Origin: Paenibacillus sp. FSL H8-0332
GTDB taxonomy: Bacteria; Bacillota; Bacilli; Paenibacillales; Paenibacillaceae
Length of the DNA: 64,000 nucleotides
Direction: 5' to 3'
Assembly: GCF_037963835.1 (NCBI RefSeq)
Contig: NZ_CP150145.1
Span: forward strand, 124,001 to 188,000
Shown in pieces: positions 1 through 9,378 of the stretch (its first letter is position 1; each line of letters begins with the position of its first letter). Below the pieces are notes generated by a model. The model was given only the letters and a program-made list of their open reading frames with translations. It was not told the DNA's origin and did not search any database. The translations under genes were made by a program, and so were the position numbers.

Positions 1-959
1 AGGTGACCGTGCTTCACAGCGGAATTCTCAATCTGCAGTGTGGAGTGCTGGATGCCGAAATTCTCTTCCACTAATTTAAGTGCTTGTTGCAGCACCTGCT
101 CCGTATTCACCCCGTCTTTGATCAGCAGATGACCGCTTAGGGCATCCAGGCCGGAGGTGATGGTCCAGATATGCAGGTCATGCACATCCTGAACCCCTTC
201 AATGCCCAGTAGCGCCTTCTCGACATCATCGGCATTCACGCTAAGCGGAGTTCCTTCCATAAGAATATGGAAGGCCTGCTTGATGACACCCCAGGCGCTG
301 CGCAGGATGAGCAGGGCGACCAGCACGCTGATGATAGGATCTGCGACATACCAGGAGAACAGGTTCATAATCAGACCAGCCACTAGTGCGCCGACGGAGC
401 CGAGGGCATCGCTGATCACGTGCAGGTAAGCACTGCGGATATTGATGTTGTCTTTAGCCCCGCTTTTGCGCATCAGTGACCACGCGCTGACGAGATTGGC
501 CAGCAGTCCGACACTGGCAATCAGCATCATCGTTCCGCTGGCTACCACCGGAGGGGCGGAGAAGCGCTGGAAAGCTTCATACATAATGAATCCGGCAATC
601 ACGAACAGGGTCACCCCGTTGAACAAGGCTGCCATAATCTCGAACCGGTGGAAGCCGTAGGAGTTCTTGGAGGATGCCGGTTTCACCGCGATAATCATGG
701 CTACAAGGCTAAGGGCAAGGGAGGCGGTATCGCTGAGCATATGCCCCGAGTCGGACAAAAGAGCCAGACTCCCGGTGAACAGGCCGCCGAAGAATTCAAG
801 AAACATAATACCGCCGGTGATGATTAAGGCGATCAGCAGGCCTTTCTTATTATCCGGTGCGTGTGAATGTGAATGGGAATGCCCGTCAGCGTGCGAATGA
901 GCATGTGATCCAGCATGTGAGTGAGTGTGTAAATCGTTGTTCATTTTGGAATTGTTCAT
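1..959 (-). CDS. Cation diffusion facilitator (CDF) metal efflux transporter, 3' end cut by window
   Basis: Predicted proton-coupled exporter of Zn2+/Cd2+-type divalent metals in the cytoplasmic membrane. 319 codons are visible and the C-terminus runs off the window. It opens with a histidine-rich tail (HTHSHAGSHAHSHADGHSHS) of the kind seen in CzcD/ZitB proteins. Hydrophobic helices follow, including the metal-site segment LLSDSGHMLSDTASL, then a cytoplasmic domain with the ending VQDVHIWTITSGLDALSGHLLI typical of CDF proteins. The ATG at 959 follows AAGAGGTCC. The gene is divergent from a heavy-metal P-type ATPase, and each promoter carries a similar ArsR-type operator, so the two genes are probably induced together by excess metal. 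Metal specificity is inferred. Confidence 0.93.
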   Translation of the reverse strand, partial: MNNSKMNNDLHTHSHAGSHAHSHADGHSHSHSHAPDNKKGLLIALIITGGIMFLEFFGGLFTGSLALLSDSGHMLSDTASLALSLVAMIIAVKPASSKNSYGFHRFEIMAALFNGVTLFVIAGFIMYEAFQRFSAPPVVASGTMMLIASVGLLANLVSAWSLMRKSGAKDNINIRSAYLHVISDALGSVGALVAGLIMNLFSWYVADPIISVLVALLILRSAWGVIKQAFHILMEGTPLSVNADDVEKALLGIEGVQDVHDLHIWTITSGLDALSGHLLIKDGVNTEQVLQQALKLVEENFGIQHSTLQIENSAVKHGH

Positions 960-978
960 TAGTAGGACCTCTTTTCAG

Positions 979-1008
979 TTAACATATGAATGATTGCTCA
1001 TATGTTAA
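979..1008. promoter_or_regulatory. ArsR/SmtB-type metal operator (CDF side)
   Basis: A perfect 11-bp inverted repeat, TTAACATATGA / TCATATGTTAA, with an 8-nt spacer. It resembles the ATATGAAC..TTCATAT operators of the zinc sensors CzrA/SmtB. It starts just downstream of the CDF -10 element, so bound repressor would block transcription. No arsR gene is in the window. Confidence 0.8.
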
Positions 1009-1036
1009 TATTATGGCGAACGCAGGCAAATTACAA
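1008..1036 (-). promoter_or_regulatory. Probable sigma-A promoter of the CDF gene
   Basis: On the minus strand, TTGTAA (1036-1031) and TAATAT (1013-1008) are 17 bp apart. The -10 touches the operator palindrome at 979-1008. Confidence 0.55.
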
Positions 1037-1081
1037 GCTTTTCTTATTTTTATTTTTGCCACAATCTGTGGGCCGAATGCA

Positions 1082-1111
1082 TTGACACTGCATGATTCAG
1101 GGGAATATAAT
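1082..1111 (+). promoter_or_regulatory. Sigma-A promoter of the P-type ATPase gene
   Basis: Consensus TTGACA (1082-1087) and TATAAT (1106-1111) with an 18-bp spacer. The expected start, near 1118, lies directly before the second operator. Confidence 0.8.
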
Positions 1112-1120
1112 AAGTGTAAG

Positions 1121-1150
1121 TTAACATATGAACAAATACTCATATATAGG
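1121..1150. promoter_or_regulatory. ArsR/SmtB-type metal operator (P-type ATPase side)
   Basis: Left arm TTAACATATGA (identical to the CDF-side site), 8-nt spacer, right arm TCATATATAGG (imperfect). The 11-8-11 geometry equals the site at 979-1008. It sits at the predicted transcription start of the ATPase gene. Confidence 0.75.
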
Positions 1151-1173
1151 TTCGATCAAGGGAGATGAGTCAT

Positions 1174-3501
1174 TTGAGTACGGTAGAAGACAATGTGAAG
1201 CGGAAATGGGTCCTGGATGGGCTGGACTGCGCGAACTGCGCAATGAAAATCGAGAATAAGGTCAAGAAGATTGAAGGCGTGTCCTCCTGCTCCGTCAACT
1301 TCGCCACGAAGACCATGATACTGGAGACAACGGCGGCTGCTGCGGATGAGATCGCCGGGCAGGCTGAGCATACAATTACCAAGCTGGAGCCGCATGTGAA
1401 GCCGCGGGCAGTTCAAGCTTCGCGGGCTGCTAAGAAGCCGTTGTCTGCGGAGAGTGCAGCTCAGGTGCGCGGTGTAGCGGTTCAAGGACAGGGCCATGTT
1501 CATACCCACGGTGAACCGCACGGTCATGAGCATGCCCACGGAGAAGGGCGTGCCCATGAAGACGGGCACCAGCATTCACATGCCGCTGAGCACAGCCACA
1601 GCCAGGAGGATTCACATGCCCACGGACACAGCCATGAGCATGGGGAGGGCAATACGCGCCGCATCCTGATCCGGCTGGGGGGCGGTGCTGTTCTGGCTGC
1701 TGCCGGGATGTTCCTGCCGGTCAGCGGAATTGCCGAGCTGCTGATCTTCTTAGCAGCCTATCTGATTGTCGGCGGTGAGGTTGTCCTCGCCGCTGCCCGG
1801 AATATTGTAAGAGGCCAGGTGTTCGATGAGAACTTCCTGATGGCCCTTGCGACCATCGGTGCTTTCGCCATCGGCGAATATCCCGAAGGCGTCGCGGTTA
1901 TGCTCTTCTATCAGGTAGGGGAGCTATTCCAGGGAATGGCCGTGAATCGTTCACGCCGTTCGATTACAGCGCTGATGGATATCCGGCCGGAATTCGCCTA
2001 TCTGAAGGAAGGCAATAATCTGCGCAAGGTGTCCCCCGAAGAGGTTAGAGTAGGGGACAGCATCGTAGTTAAGCCCGGCGAGAAGGTTCCGCTGGACGGG
2101 ATTATTCTTGAGGGCAGCGCGATGATGGATACCTCGGCACTGACCGGAGAATCGGTACCCCGCTCGACACAGCCGGGAAGCCAGGTGCTGAGCGGATTCA
2201 TTAACCGCAATGGCGTGATTACCATTGAAGTGACCAAGGACTTCGGTGAATCGGCAGTCTCGCAGATTCTGGAGCTGGTACAGAATGCTACGAATAACAA
2301 AGCGAAAACAGAGAATTTCATCACCAAATTCGCCCGTGCCTATACGCCGGTTGTAGTTATAACAGCGCTGCTGCTGGCAGTGGTTCCGCCACTGATTCTG
2401 AGCGGAGCGACCTTCTCGGACTGGATCTACCGTGCACTGGTCTTCCTCGTTATTTCTTGTCCTTGTGCGCTTGTCGTGTCGATTCCCCTCGGGTTCTTCG
2501 GCGGGATCGGAGCGGCTTCCCGCAGCGGGATTCTGGTGAAGGGCAGCAACTACCTGGAAGCGTTGAATGATGTGAAGATCGTTGTGTTCGATAAGACAGG
2601 AACCTTGACCAAAGGCCAGTTCACCGTGACCGGCAATGTTCCGGCAGAAGGCTTCACCGGGCAGGAGCTGCTGCGGGTAGCGGCTTATGCGGAGAGCCAT
2701 TCCAGCCATCCGATTGCGGAATCCATCCGTGCAGCCTATGGCGAAGCTATTCCTGGTGAAGCCATTACCGACTATAACGAAATCTCCGGGCACGGCATCG
2801 CCGTTACCGTGGAGGGGAAGGCAGTGCTGGCCGGGAACATGCGGCTGATGGAGCGTGAAGGAATTGCCAGCGTGACCCCGCAGGAGTATGGAACGATCGT
2901 TCATATTGCTGTAGATAAGCGCTACGCAGGATATCTCGTCATTGCAGATGAAGTGAAGGACGATTCCCTTAAGGCGATTCAGGCTCTGAATGCACTGGGA
3001 ATTCACAAGACGGTCATGCTGACCGGCGATGCCGCTCCTGTAGCCGAGTCTGTCGGCAGACAGCTGGGCATTAAGGAGATTCATGCAGAGCTGCTGCCGG
3101 GAGATAAGGTCGCGGCGATTGAACGGCTGGAGCGGGAAAAGGGGCCGAAGGAGAAGATCATTTTTGTCGGGGACGGGATTAATGATACTCCGGTGCTGGC
3201 CAGAGCGGATGTCGGGATTGCCATGGGCGGACTTGGCTCGGATGCGGCGATTGAAGCAGCAGATATTGTAATCATGACGGATGAGCCTTCCAAAATCGCC
3301 TCCGCCATTGGGATCGCCAAGCGGACACGGACCATCGTCTGGCAGAACATTGCTTTTGCGCTGGGAGTCAAAGCGGTCTTCCTGCTGCTGGGAGCGTTCG
3401 GAATAGCCACCATGTGGGAGGCCGTATTCTCGGATGTCGGAGTTACTGTACTCGCTGTACTGAACAGCATGCGCGCCTTACAGCCGCCGAAATCGGTATA
3501 A
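1174..3501 (+). CDS. Heavy-metal (Zn/Cd/Pb) translocating P1B-type ATPase
   Basis: ATP-driven exporter of Zn2+/Cd2+/Pb2+ in the cytoplasmic membrane, ZntA/CadA type. An N-terminal HMA domain carries GLDCANC. A long His-rich linker follows at about residues 105-160. Then come membrane helices, the actuator motif TGES, the metal-site motif SCPCALV in a helix (Cys429-Pro-Cys431), the phosphorylation motif DKTGTLTKG (Asp about 473) and the hinge GDGINDTP. The usual family length is 700-800 residues. Start choice: the Shine-Dalgarno AAGGGAG (1158-1164) abuts an in-frame ATG at 1165 but is 9 nt from the TTG at 1174, so TTG is preferred. Two ArsR-type operators link it to the divergent CDF gene. The CPC motif fits soft or transition metals; zinc/cadmium is inferred from the His-rich tail and the operator type. 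Confidence 0.95.
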   Translation: MSTVEDNVKRKWVLDGLDCANCAMKIENKVKKIEGVSSCSVNFATKTMILETTAAAADEIAGQAEHTITKLEPHVKPRAVQASRAAKKPLSAESAAQVRGVAVQGQGHVHTHGEPHGHEHAHGEGRAHEDGHQHSHAAEHSHSQEDSHAHGHSHEHGEGNTRRILIRLGGGAVLAAAGMFLPVSGIAELLIFLAAYLIVGGEVVLAAARNIVRGQVFDENFLMALATIGAFAIGEYPEGVAVMLFYQVGELFQGMAVNRSRRSITALMDIRPEFAYLKEGNNLRKVSPEEVRVGDSIVVKPGEKVPLDGIILEGSAMMDTSALTGESVPRSTQPGSQVLSGFINRNGVITIEVTKDFGESAVSQILELVQNATNNKAKTENFITKFARAYTPVVVITALLLAVVPPLILSGATFSDWIYRALVFLVISCPCALVVSIPLGFFGGIGAASRSGILVKGSNYLEALNDVKIVVFDKTGTLTKGQFTVTGNVPAEGFTGQELLRVAAYAESHSSHPIAESIRAAYGEAIPGEAITDYNEISGHGIAVTVEGKAVLAGNMRLMEREGIASVTPQEYGTIVHIAVDKRYAGYLVIADEVKDDSLKAIQALNALGIHKTVMLTGDAAPVAESVGRQLGIKEIHAELLPGDKVAAIERLEREKGPKEKIIFVGDGINDTPVLARADVGIAMGGLGSDAAIEAADIVIMTDEPSKIASAIGIAKRTRTIVWQNIAFALGVKAVFLLLGAFGIATMWEAVFSDVGVTVLAVLNSMRALQPPKSV

Positions 3502-3541
3502 TCGTGTAAGATGAATCGATAATGAAATAATTATGAAAAGT

Positions 3542-3590
3542 ATAAGCCTTAATGATCCTAATTTTTGGGTCTTAAGGCTTATTTTTATTG
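3542..3590 (+). terminator. Rho-independent terminator after the P-type ATPase
   Basis: Stem ATAAGCCTTAA (3542-3552) pairs with TTAAGGCTTAT (3572-3582), followed by a T-rich tail. Confidence 0.85.
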
Positions 3591-3617
3591 CATGTATTAT
3601 GTTTTTTGTCTATTTAT

Positions 3618-3625
3618 GCCGATAT
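3618..3625 (+). promoter_or_regulatory. Sigma-D (motility) -10 element before the chemoreceptor gene
   Basis: GCCGATAT matches the sigma-D -10 consensus exactly, 59 nt before the chemoreceptor start. The -35 expected 15 nt upstream (TAAA) is poor, reading ATGT. The site is plausible because chemoreceptors belong to the flagellar regulon, but it is unproven. Confidence 0.5.
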
Positions 3626-3683
3626 ATCAATATATATTTACAGCATATGGAAGACCACAATGGGTTTTTAGGGGGATTTTGCG

Positions 3684-5711
3684 GTGAATGAGGCAAGCGT
3701 ATGGTCAAAATTGAAAATGAATGCAAAGAACGGAAAATCACTATCGCTGCAAAGCAAGTATTCGCTTGTTATTTTGGCAATTGCTATTGTACCTCTGCTT
3801 GGTGTCACGATCTTTTTCATGCAATATTTCGGGGGTGTGACCAGAGACGACAGTGAGGAGCTCGCCCAGAATATTCTGGAGATGAATACCACACGGATCG
3901 TAGAGTGGCTGAATACGCGGACATCTGCGGTCCAGGAGCTGATTGCGCAGCATCCTGAATTCGATACCGCAAGACCGGATACTATTTTCCCTGTGGTCAA
4001 GGTACTGGAAGAGAGCGATACGCAGTCCGAAGGCTACAGTGTCATTAACAAGCAAGGCATTCTGGCTAATTCCCTTAAGCTTACGGCGGATGTAGGCCAA
4101 TCGGCATATTTCCTGCAGGCCAAGAAGAGTCTTGCCCCGGCGGTAGCGGAGATGTCTTATCTGGAGCAGCTCAGTAAATATATTATCCCGGTATTCGTTC
4201 CGGTCGTGGACAAGGACAAGCAGTTTGGCGGCGGCATCGCCTTCTCGGTGACACCGGACATTCTGATGGAGATGGGCAAAAACATCCACGTGGGCGATAC
4301 CGGCTACGGATACGTGATCTCGGGCAAGGGGGATTATTACGCCTACTCCGAGACCGAGCGGATCGGCAAGAATATCGCGGATTATGCCAAGACAACGGAG
4401 ATGAAGCAAGCCGTAGAGCATATTCTCGGCAAGGAAGCGGGCTCGGAGGCCTACAAGGGAGAAGACGGCAAACAGGTGATTACCTATTTCCGTACCGTCC
4501 CGGGCACAGACTGGAAGCTGCTGATTACGGTTCCCAAAAGCGAGATTACCGCCAAAGTCACCTCAGCCCAGCGGATATCCACATTGTTCATTGTAATCAT
4601 CATTCTGGCGGTCATTGCCGTGGCCTTGTATCTGACCCGTCTGATTGTGAAGCCGATTGCAGCAATCTCCGGGGTGATGAAGAAAGTGGCGGACGGCCAG
4701 CTCAGCGAACGGGTAACCGTACGTTCCAGTGATGAGATTGGCCAGATGAGCCAGAGTATTAATGATATGATCGGATCCTTGTCCGGCATTGTCGGTAAAA
4801 TCGATGCTACAGTGGCGCAGGTCGCTGTATCTGCAGAAGGGGTGCTGAACTACGCCAGCCAATCCTCCAATACGTCGGCAGAAATTGAGACGGTGGCCCA
4901 GGAAGTCGCCCATGGAATGGGAGAGCAGTTCAAGGGATCGGAGCAGGCGGCCAGAGCTACGGAGGAGATGGCGATCGGGCTGCAGCGGATTGCGGAATCC
5001 TCTGTTAATGTGTCCGACCAAGCGGAGACGGTCAGCACTGAGGTCGAGAACGGCTACGTGGAGATTCAATCCACACTTAAGCAAATGACTGTAATTAGCG
5101 GCGCAGCGGAGGAGACCTCGGCTCTGATCAGTAATCTGAGCGGGCAATCCGAACAGATTGGGCAGATTATCGATGTGATCTCGGAAATCTCCAATCAGAC
5201 GGGCCTGTTATCCCTCAATGCGTCGATTGAAGCGGCCAGAGCAGGCGAGCACGGGCGCGGGTTCGGCGTGGTAGCGAATGAAGTGAAGAAGCTGGCGGAG
5301 CGCACGAACAGTGCCATTGTGAACATTGTGGAGCTGATCCGTCAGATTCAGGAATCCACCAGAGCGGCCGAGGTCTCTATGGAGAAGAGTATTGCTGAGA
5401 TCGGCGACGGGATGGGTAAAATGCAAAACGTAGGCACCTCCTTCGACCATATCCGCTCGTCCATCCGTGAGGTATCGGTTCAAATTCAGGACGTCTCTGC
5501 CGTCAATGAGCAGATGTCCGCCGGGACAGAGGAGATTACAGCCTCCATCTCCGATATGCTGATCATTGCCAGAGATTCTGCCGAGAGTGCCGAGATGGTG
5601 GCGGAGGCTTCCACCGAGCAGCGGAATCTGATGGGCCAGGTCGTAACCTCAGCCGAATCCCTCAACCAGCTAATGAGCGAATTGCGCAGCGAGATCGAGA
5701 AGTTTCAATAA
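3684..5711 (+). CDS. Methyl-accepting chemotaxis protein with extracellular Cache-like sensor
   Basis: Transmembrane chemoreceptor that signals to the CheA/CheW array. The 675 residues run: short cytoplasmic N-terminus; membrane helix 1 at about 27-49; an extracellular double-Cache-like domain at about 50-295, with the [20 protein letters not shown] segment typical of such sensors; membrane helix 2 at about 301-320; HAMP at 321-373; a long coiled coil. The conserved signalling hairpin ([25 protein letters not shown]) lies near 505-535. GTG start at 3684 with GGGGGA 7-13 nt upstream. A sigma-D-like -10 sits at 3618. The ligand cannot be read from sequence. It stands alone as a single-gene unit between two terminators. 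Confidence 0.95.
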   Translation: MNEASVWSKLKMNAKNGKSLSLQSKYSLVILAIAIVPLLGVTIFFMQYFGGVTRDDSEELAQNILEMNTTRIVEWLNTRTSAVQELIAQHPEFDTARPDTIFPVVKVLEESDTQSEGYSVINKQGILANSLKLTADVGQSAYFLQAKKSLAPAVAEMSYLEQLSKYIIPVFVPVVDKDKQFGGGIAFSVTPDILMEMGKNIHVGDTGYGYVISGKGDYYAYSETERIGKNIADYAKTTEMKQAVEHILGKEAGSEAYKGEDGKQVITYFRTVPGTDWKLLITVPKSEITAKVTSAQRISTLFIVIIILAVIAVALYLTRLIVKPIAAISGVMKKVADGQLSERVTVRSSDEIGQMSQSINDMIGSLSGIVGKIDATVAQVAVSAEGVLNYASQSSNTSAEIETVAQEVAHGMGEQFKGSEQAARATEEMAIGLQRIAESSVNVSDQAETVSTEVENGYVEIQSTLKQMTVISGAAEETSALISNLSGQSEQIGQIIDVISEISNQTGLLSLNASIEAARAGEHGRGFGVVANEVKKLAERTNSAIVNIVELIRQIQESTRAAEVSMEKSIAEIGDGMGKMQNVGTSFDHIRSSIREVSVQIQDVSAVNEQMSAGTEEITASISDMLIIARDSAESAEMVAEASTEQRNLMGQVVTSAESLNQLMSELRSEIEKFQ

Positions 5712-5730
5712 TATCAGGTAAAATAATCGT

Positions 5731-5778
5731 AAACACCCCTCTGCCGCACAGGTTACTGTGTATAGCAGAGGGGTGTTT
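5731..5778. terminator. Bidirectional terminator between chemoreceptor and ldh
   Basis: A perfect 14-bp stem, AAACACCCCTCTGC / GCAGAGGGGTGTTT, with a 20-nt loop. It serves the two convergent genes. Confidence 0.85.
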
Positions 5779-5801
5779 GCTGTAAGGCTGTGCTGTTAAG
5801 C

Positions 5802-6764
5802 TTAGTGCTGCTCCTCCAGCGTGAGGCTATCTATTCCCGCGCGGATGATGCTGCAGGAGGCAGTGAATTTGGCCATCTCCGTATCGCTGAGGTTCAGCTC
5901 CAGCAATTCCTGAATACCGCTGCTGCCGATAATGGCCGGCACTCCGGCACATACGCCGCTTTGTCCGTATTCCCCGTCCAGGATGGCGGAGACGGCGATG
6001 ATTTTGTGTTCGTCATTCAGAATGGAGCGGGTGATGTAGGCGAGCGCACTGCCGATCCCGAAGTGAGTTGAGCCCTTGCGCGTAAAAATCTCCCAGCCTG
6101 CATCCTTCGTCTTGCGGGCGATATCCATAAGGTCCAGGCTGCTGAAGCGCTCGCGGTGCTGCTCCATAATCTGCAGAATCGGCTTGCCGCCGATCGTCAC
6201 ATGGGACCAGGCCACGAACTGCGACTCTCCGTGCTCGCCAAGGGCGTAGCCGTTGACGCTGCGCGGATCAATCGTGAACACCTCCGACAGCAGTGTTTTC
6301 AGCCGGGAAGAGTCGATGGAGGTACCTGTGCCGATTACCCGGTGCCGCGGCAGGCCGGAGATCTGCCAGACCATATAAGTGACAATATCTACAGGGTTCG
6401 CAGCGACGACGAAGATCCCATCGAAGCCGCCTGCCATAATCTCGGTGATAATCTCCCGGGTAATTACAGCAGCGGCATCCAGTACATCCAGCCGGGTCTG
6501 CCCGGGCTTGGGATTGGCGCCAGCCGTCAGAATGACGACATCCATCCCCGCGCAGTCGCTGGCGGTGCCGGCATAGACCTTGGTGCGTGTTCCGGTGAAG
6601 TCCATGCAGTGCGAGAGATCAAGCGCTTGTGCCATGGCCCGGTCGTAGGTGCGGTCGATCATCATGATCTCATCGCATATAGCCTGATTCACCATGGAAT
6701 AGGCAACGCTTGAGCCGACCATGCCGGAGCCGACGATTGCCACTTTTCTCGATTTACTTTTCAA
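5802..6764 (-). CDS. ldh: L-lactate dehydrogenase
   Basis: NAD-dependent interconversion of pyruvate and L-lactate in the cytoplasm, regenerating NAD+ in fermentation. The Rossmann motif [12 protein letters not shown] lies near the N-terminus. The substrate/catalytic loop is [16 protein letters not shown] follows, and the catalytic Asp/Arg pair is in SIDSSRL. The proton-relay His is in GEHGES. About 320 residues matches the family. Start: TTG at 6764 has GGGGA 8 nt upstream; the GTG at 6779 overlaps that Shine-Dalgarno and is less likely. The short substrate loop and GQTR favour lactate over malate dehydrogenase. Monocistronic between terminators. Confidence 0.9.
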   Translation of the reverse strand: MKSKSRKVAIVGSGMVGSSVAYSMVNQAICDEIMMIDRTYDRAMAQALDLSHCMDFTGTRTKVYAGTASDCAGMDVVILTAGANPKPGQTRLDVLDAAAVITREIITEIMAGGFDGIFVVAANPVDIVTYMVWQISGLPRHRVIGTGTSIDSSRLKTLLSEVFTIDPRSVNGYALGEHGESQFVAWSHVTIGGKPILQIMEQHRERFSSLDLMDIARKTKDAGWEIFTRKGSTHFGIGSALAYITRSILNDEHKIIAVSAILDGEYGQSGVCAGVPAIIGSSGIQELLELNLSDTEMAKFTASCSIIRAGIDSLTLEEQH

Positions 6765-6955
6765 TTGCCCAGTCCCCACTCTCTACAAGTATGGTACTAT
6801 TCTAACTGATCTCATCGCAAGTTACCTGACATGGCACCGAAAATGCCCGCTATAGCCGTCCGTTATTTGGCCACAATTCACATGGAAGGTTAGAGTATCA
6901 GGGTTCTTATGAACTATAATATGCAGCTGATGGGCATTTGGGAAGGCAGAAGGAA

Positions 6956-6999
6956 GGGGTGCTCCCGGCAGTCATCCATGTGGCTGCCAGGGACACCCC
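6956..6999 (-). terminator. Terminator-like hairpin downstream of the CcdC-like gene
   Basis: GGGGTGCTCCCGGCAG (6956-6971) pairs with CTGCCAGGGACACCCC (6984-6999) with mismatches. It lies 35 nt past the stop of the minus-strand gene at 7034. The U-tract is weak. Confidence 0.55.
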
Positions 7000-7033
7000 C
7001 TGTTAATTGAAGATCATTCGTCCCCGCTTGGCC

Positions 7034-7540
7034 CTAGACCCGGGGCTGCGGAATCTGCGGCTCGGCAGGCAGCATTCCGGTGTAGTGCTTATACATGAAC
7101 AATCTCCAGTGGAGGATCATGCCGAAGGCCAGAATGAAGAATAATCCGCCGGATTGCGGAACAGATACATACCGGTTGATGAACTCATGGAGCAGGGTGC
7201 GGACCAGCAGCAGTCCAAGCAGAATGAACGCGAAGCTCTTGGAGCGCTGGGCATAGATCAGCCCTTCACGTTCTTCGAACCGCGTACTGCGAATTAGCGG
7301 ATAGGCAAAAATAAACCAGCCGACCAGGAATGCAAGGGCCGCCCACCACCAGGGGAAGCGCACTTCCGGTACGACAAACATGGCGAAGCCGGTGGACATG
7401 CCAAGCGGCGGAATCCATATTTTGCGGATGGTTACCGGGCGGGCACTGGCCTTCATGCGGATAAAAATCACCATCAGCGCCATGAATACGGCCCCCAGCG
7501 TGGAGCCCACATGCAGAAGTGAGGGGTTGATGTTACCCAT
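7034..7540 (-). CDS. CcdC-like integral membrane protein (DUF1453)
   Basis: 168 residues with about five hydrophobic segments (near 10-27, 42-60, 65-85, 104-122 and 130-148). The spacing and sequence (WIPPLGMSTGFAMFV, FEEREGLIYAQRSKSFAFILLGLLLVR) resemble the CcdC/DUF1453 family. In Bacillus, ccdC neighbours cytochrome c maturation genes but is dispensable; the exact role is unknown. No ccdA or other c-type maturation gene is nearby here, so the link to cytochrome c is only by family name. Start ATG with GAGAGGA upstream. Confidence 0.75.
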   Translation of the reverse strand: MGNINPSLLHVGSTLGAVFMALMVIFIRMKASARPVTIRKIWIPPLGMSTGFAMFVVPEVRFPWWWAALAFLVGWFIFAYPLIRSTRFEEREGLIYAQRSKSFAFILLGLLLVRTLLHEFINRYVSVPQSGGLFFILAFGMILHWRLFMYKHYTGMLPAEPQIPQPRV

Positions 7541-7629
7541 AATTCACTGTCCTCTCTGTGATTTCGGTCACTATTGTCTTCATTATAGCAGATAATGAAC
7601 GGATGTCAGAATGAGGTACATACAGCAAA

Positions 7630-7654
7630 CCCGCCAGGGGTCTACCCCGGCGGG
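7630..7654 (-). terminator. Terminator of the GlsB/YeaQ-like gene
   Basis: A GC-rich hairpin, CCCGCC-A-GGGG / CCCC-GGCGGG, with a TCTA loop, 52 nt past the stop at 7707. It is followed on the minus strand by TTTGCTG. Confidence 0.6.
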
Positions 7655-7706
7655 TCTGCTTGCTAAGTATAGTCAGCTGCTTCAGAGATGAAGCCTGCTA
7701 TTAAGC

Positions 7707-7967
7707 TTAAGAACGGCTACGTCCGCCAACCGAACGCAGAATCAGGCTGACGATAAAGATCAGAACCACAGCACCGATCAGTGATGGGAAGACATAGTAG
7801 TCGCTGATCTTAGGTCCCCAGCTTCCCAGCAGCATGCCGCCGAGCCATGAACCGAGAATACCAGCGATAATGTTTCCGATAATTCCGCCTGGAATGTCTC
7901 TACCCATAATCAACCCGGCCAGCCAACCAATTACGCCACCAACAATCAACATCCATAGTAAACTCAT
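7707..7967 (-). CDS. GlsB/YeaQ/YmgE family small membrane stress protein
   Basis: 86 residues with three hydrophobic glycine-rich helices: WMLIVGGVIGWLAGLIMG, GIIGNIIAGILGSWLGGMLL and SLIGAVVLIFIVSLILRSV. This is the typical layout of transglycosylase-associated (PF04226) proteins, which are often induced by general or envelope stress; the molecular role is unknown. Strong Shine-Dalgarno AAAGGAG. A single gene, transcribed away from the lactonase gene. Confidence 0.9.
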   Translation of the reverse strand: MSLLWMLIVGGVIGWLAGLIMGRDIPGGIIGNIIAGILGSWLGGMLLGSWGPKISDYYVFPSLIGAVVLIFIVSLILRSVGGRSRS

Positions 7968-8223
7968 TAACTCTCAGCTCCTTTTGTGTTTGTTGTCTTC
8001 GATGGTTACTATTAACCTTATGCACAGCGTTTAAACCAGTGTTAAATTTTGCCGGCACACATTTATTTAGTATTCCAGTCTGTCCAAATTTATGCTGTTT
8101 AACCCTGATATGGTGGTGGGTACATAAAGATGTTAGAGTGAAATAAAGGATCACCCGCTGAGTGAGAATAGGGGTGTACAGGTTATATAAGCTTATATAC
8201 TATACAATAAAGGAGCCGCAGCC

Positions 8224-9276
8224 ATGCACCAGCCTAATGAAGTGTTATTCTATATTGGAACGTACAACAGTGAGGAGAAAGAGGCCATCTTGCTCGGTGC
8301 GCTGGATAAGGAGACCGGAGAAATGAGGGTTATGGGCGGTAGCCAGGGGATCCTGAATCCTTCCTATCTGGCGGTTAATGCAGCGCAGACTGTATTATAT
8401 GCAGTGAGCGAGCAGGATGAGGGTGCAGTTCATGCCTATGCCATTGAACCCGGCAGCAAAGCCTTACATCCGCTGGGCAGCAGAGCGACCGGGGGAGGTG
8501 CACCGTGTTATGTGTCCGTAGCTCCGCAGGGAGATTACATATTCGTATCGAACTATACGGGAGGCAACGTCAATGTGTTCCCGCTGAACCCGGACGGGTC
8601 CTTGCAGGAGATGTCTTCCCAGGTGAAGCATGAAGGCTCGGGAATCCGCAGTGACCGTCAGGATGCACCCCATCCTCATTCCGTGATTCCAGACAAGACG
8701 GGTGAACATGTGCTGGTCTGTGATCTCGGCCTCGACCAGATCGTGTTCTACCGTGTGGAGAGCGGGAAGCTGGTTACTCACCGGGAAGTAGAGCTTCCTC
8801 CAGGCTCAGGACCGCGCCATCTGGCGGTTCATCCTTCGCGGCAATGGATCTATCTGGTCAATGAACTGAGCAATACGGTCACCGTATTCGCCAATGATGA
8901 GCCTCAGGGTAATCTGAAGCTCCTGCAGAGCATCAGCAGTCTCCCGGAGCACTATACGGCCGGAAGTGATGATACGGCTGCCGATATCCATGTATCGCCA
9001 TGCGGACGCTACCTCTACGTATCCAACCGTGGACATGACAGCATCGCCCTGTTCCACATCGATAATGCTACAGGTCTGCTGGAAGCGGAGGACTGGGTAA
9101 TCTCCGGGGGACGCACACCGCGCAACTTCGCTCTGATCGGCGGCATGCTGCTCGCTGCTAACCAGAACAGCGGCAATATTGCCTCCTTCCGCATAGACAG
9201 TGAGACCGGCCGGCTGATCCCTACCGGCAATGAACTGGAAGTGCCGGCACCTGTCTGCCTTGTAGCCCTGGACTAA
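8224..9276 (+). CDS. Lactonase family beta-propeller protein (6-phosphogluconolactonase-like)
   Basis: 350 residues of seven-bladed propeller repeats, such as PSYLAVNAAQTVLYAVSE, PCYVSVAPQGDYIFVSNYTGGNV and GPRHLAVHPSRQWIYLVNELSNTV. These match the Pgl/YkgB lactonase family (PF10282), which hydrolyses 6-phosphogluconolactone in the pentose phosphate route. Conserved acidic and His residues occur in DAPHPHSVIPDKTGEHVLVCDLGLD. No signal peptide, so cytoplasmic. AAAGGAG precedes the ATG. No other pentose phosphate gene is adjacent, so the true lactone substrate is inferred. Confidence 0.88.
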   Translation: MHQPNEVLFYIGTYNSEEKEAILLGALDKETGEMRVMGGSQGILNPSYLAVNAAQTVLYAVSEQDEGAVHAYAIEPGSKALHPLGSRATGGGAPCYVSVAPQGDYIFVSNYTGGNVNVFPLNPDGSLQEMSSQVKHEGSGIRSDRQDAPHPHSVIPDKTGEHVLVCDLGLDQIVFYRVESGKLVTHREVELPPGSGPRHLAVHPSRQWIYLVNELSNTVTVFANDEPQGNLKLLQSISSLPEHYTAGSDDTAADIHVSPCGRYLYVSNRGHDSIALFHIDNATGLLEAEDWVISGGRTPRNFALIGGMLLAANQNSGNIASFRIDSETGRLIPTGNELEVPAPVCLVALD

Positions 9277-9309
9277 CCTCTACAAGTGTCCATGTGCAGG
9301 AACAACAAA

Positions 9310-9344
9310 GCCCCCTGTCCGCCGGAATATGGCGGACAGGGGGC
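9310..9344. terminator. Bidirectional terminator, lactonase / alpha-beta hydrolase
   Basis: A perfect 14-bp stem, GCCCCCTGTCCGCC / GGCGGACAGGGGGC, with a 7-nt loop between two convergent genes. Confidence 0.85.
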
Positions 9345-9378
9345 AATTTGGGCTTTTTATAGATAGAATAATGTCCGG

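Noticed and set aside
1951..3084. Long minus-strand frame opposite the P-type ATPase
   Set aside because: A shadow of a high-GC coding region; the plus-strand frame has all ATPase motifs.
6865..6890. Rex-like site (TGTGAATTGTGG) upstream of ldh
   Set aside because: Only part of the TTGTGAA-n4-TTCACAA dyad is present and it lies about 100 nt from the gene start.
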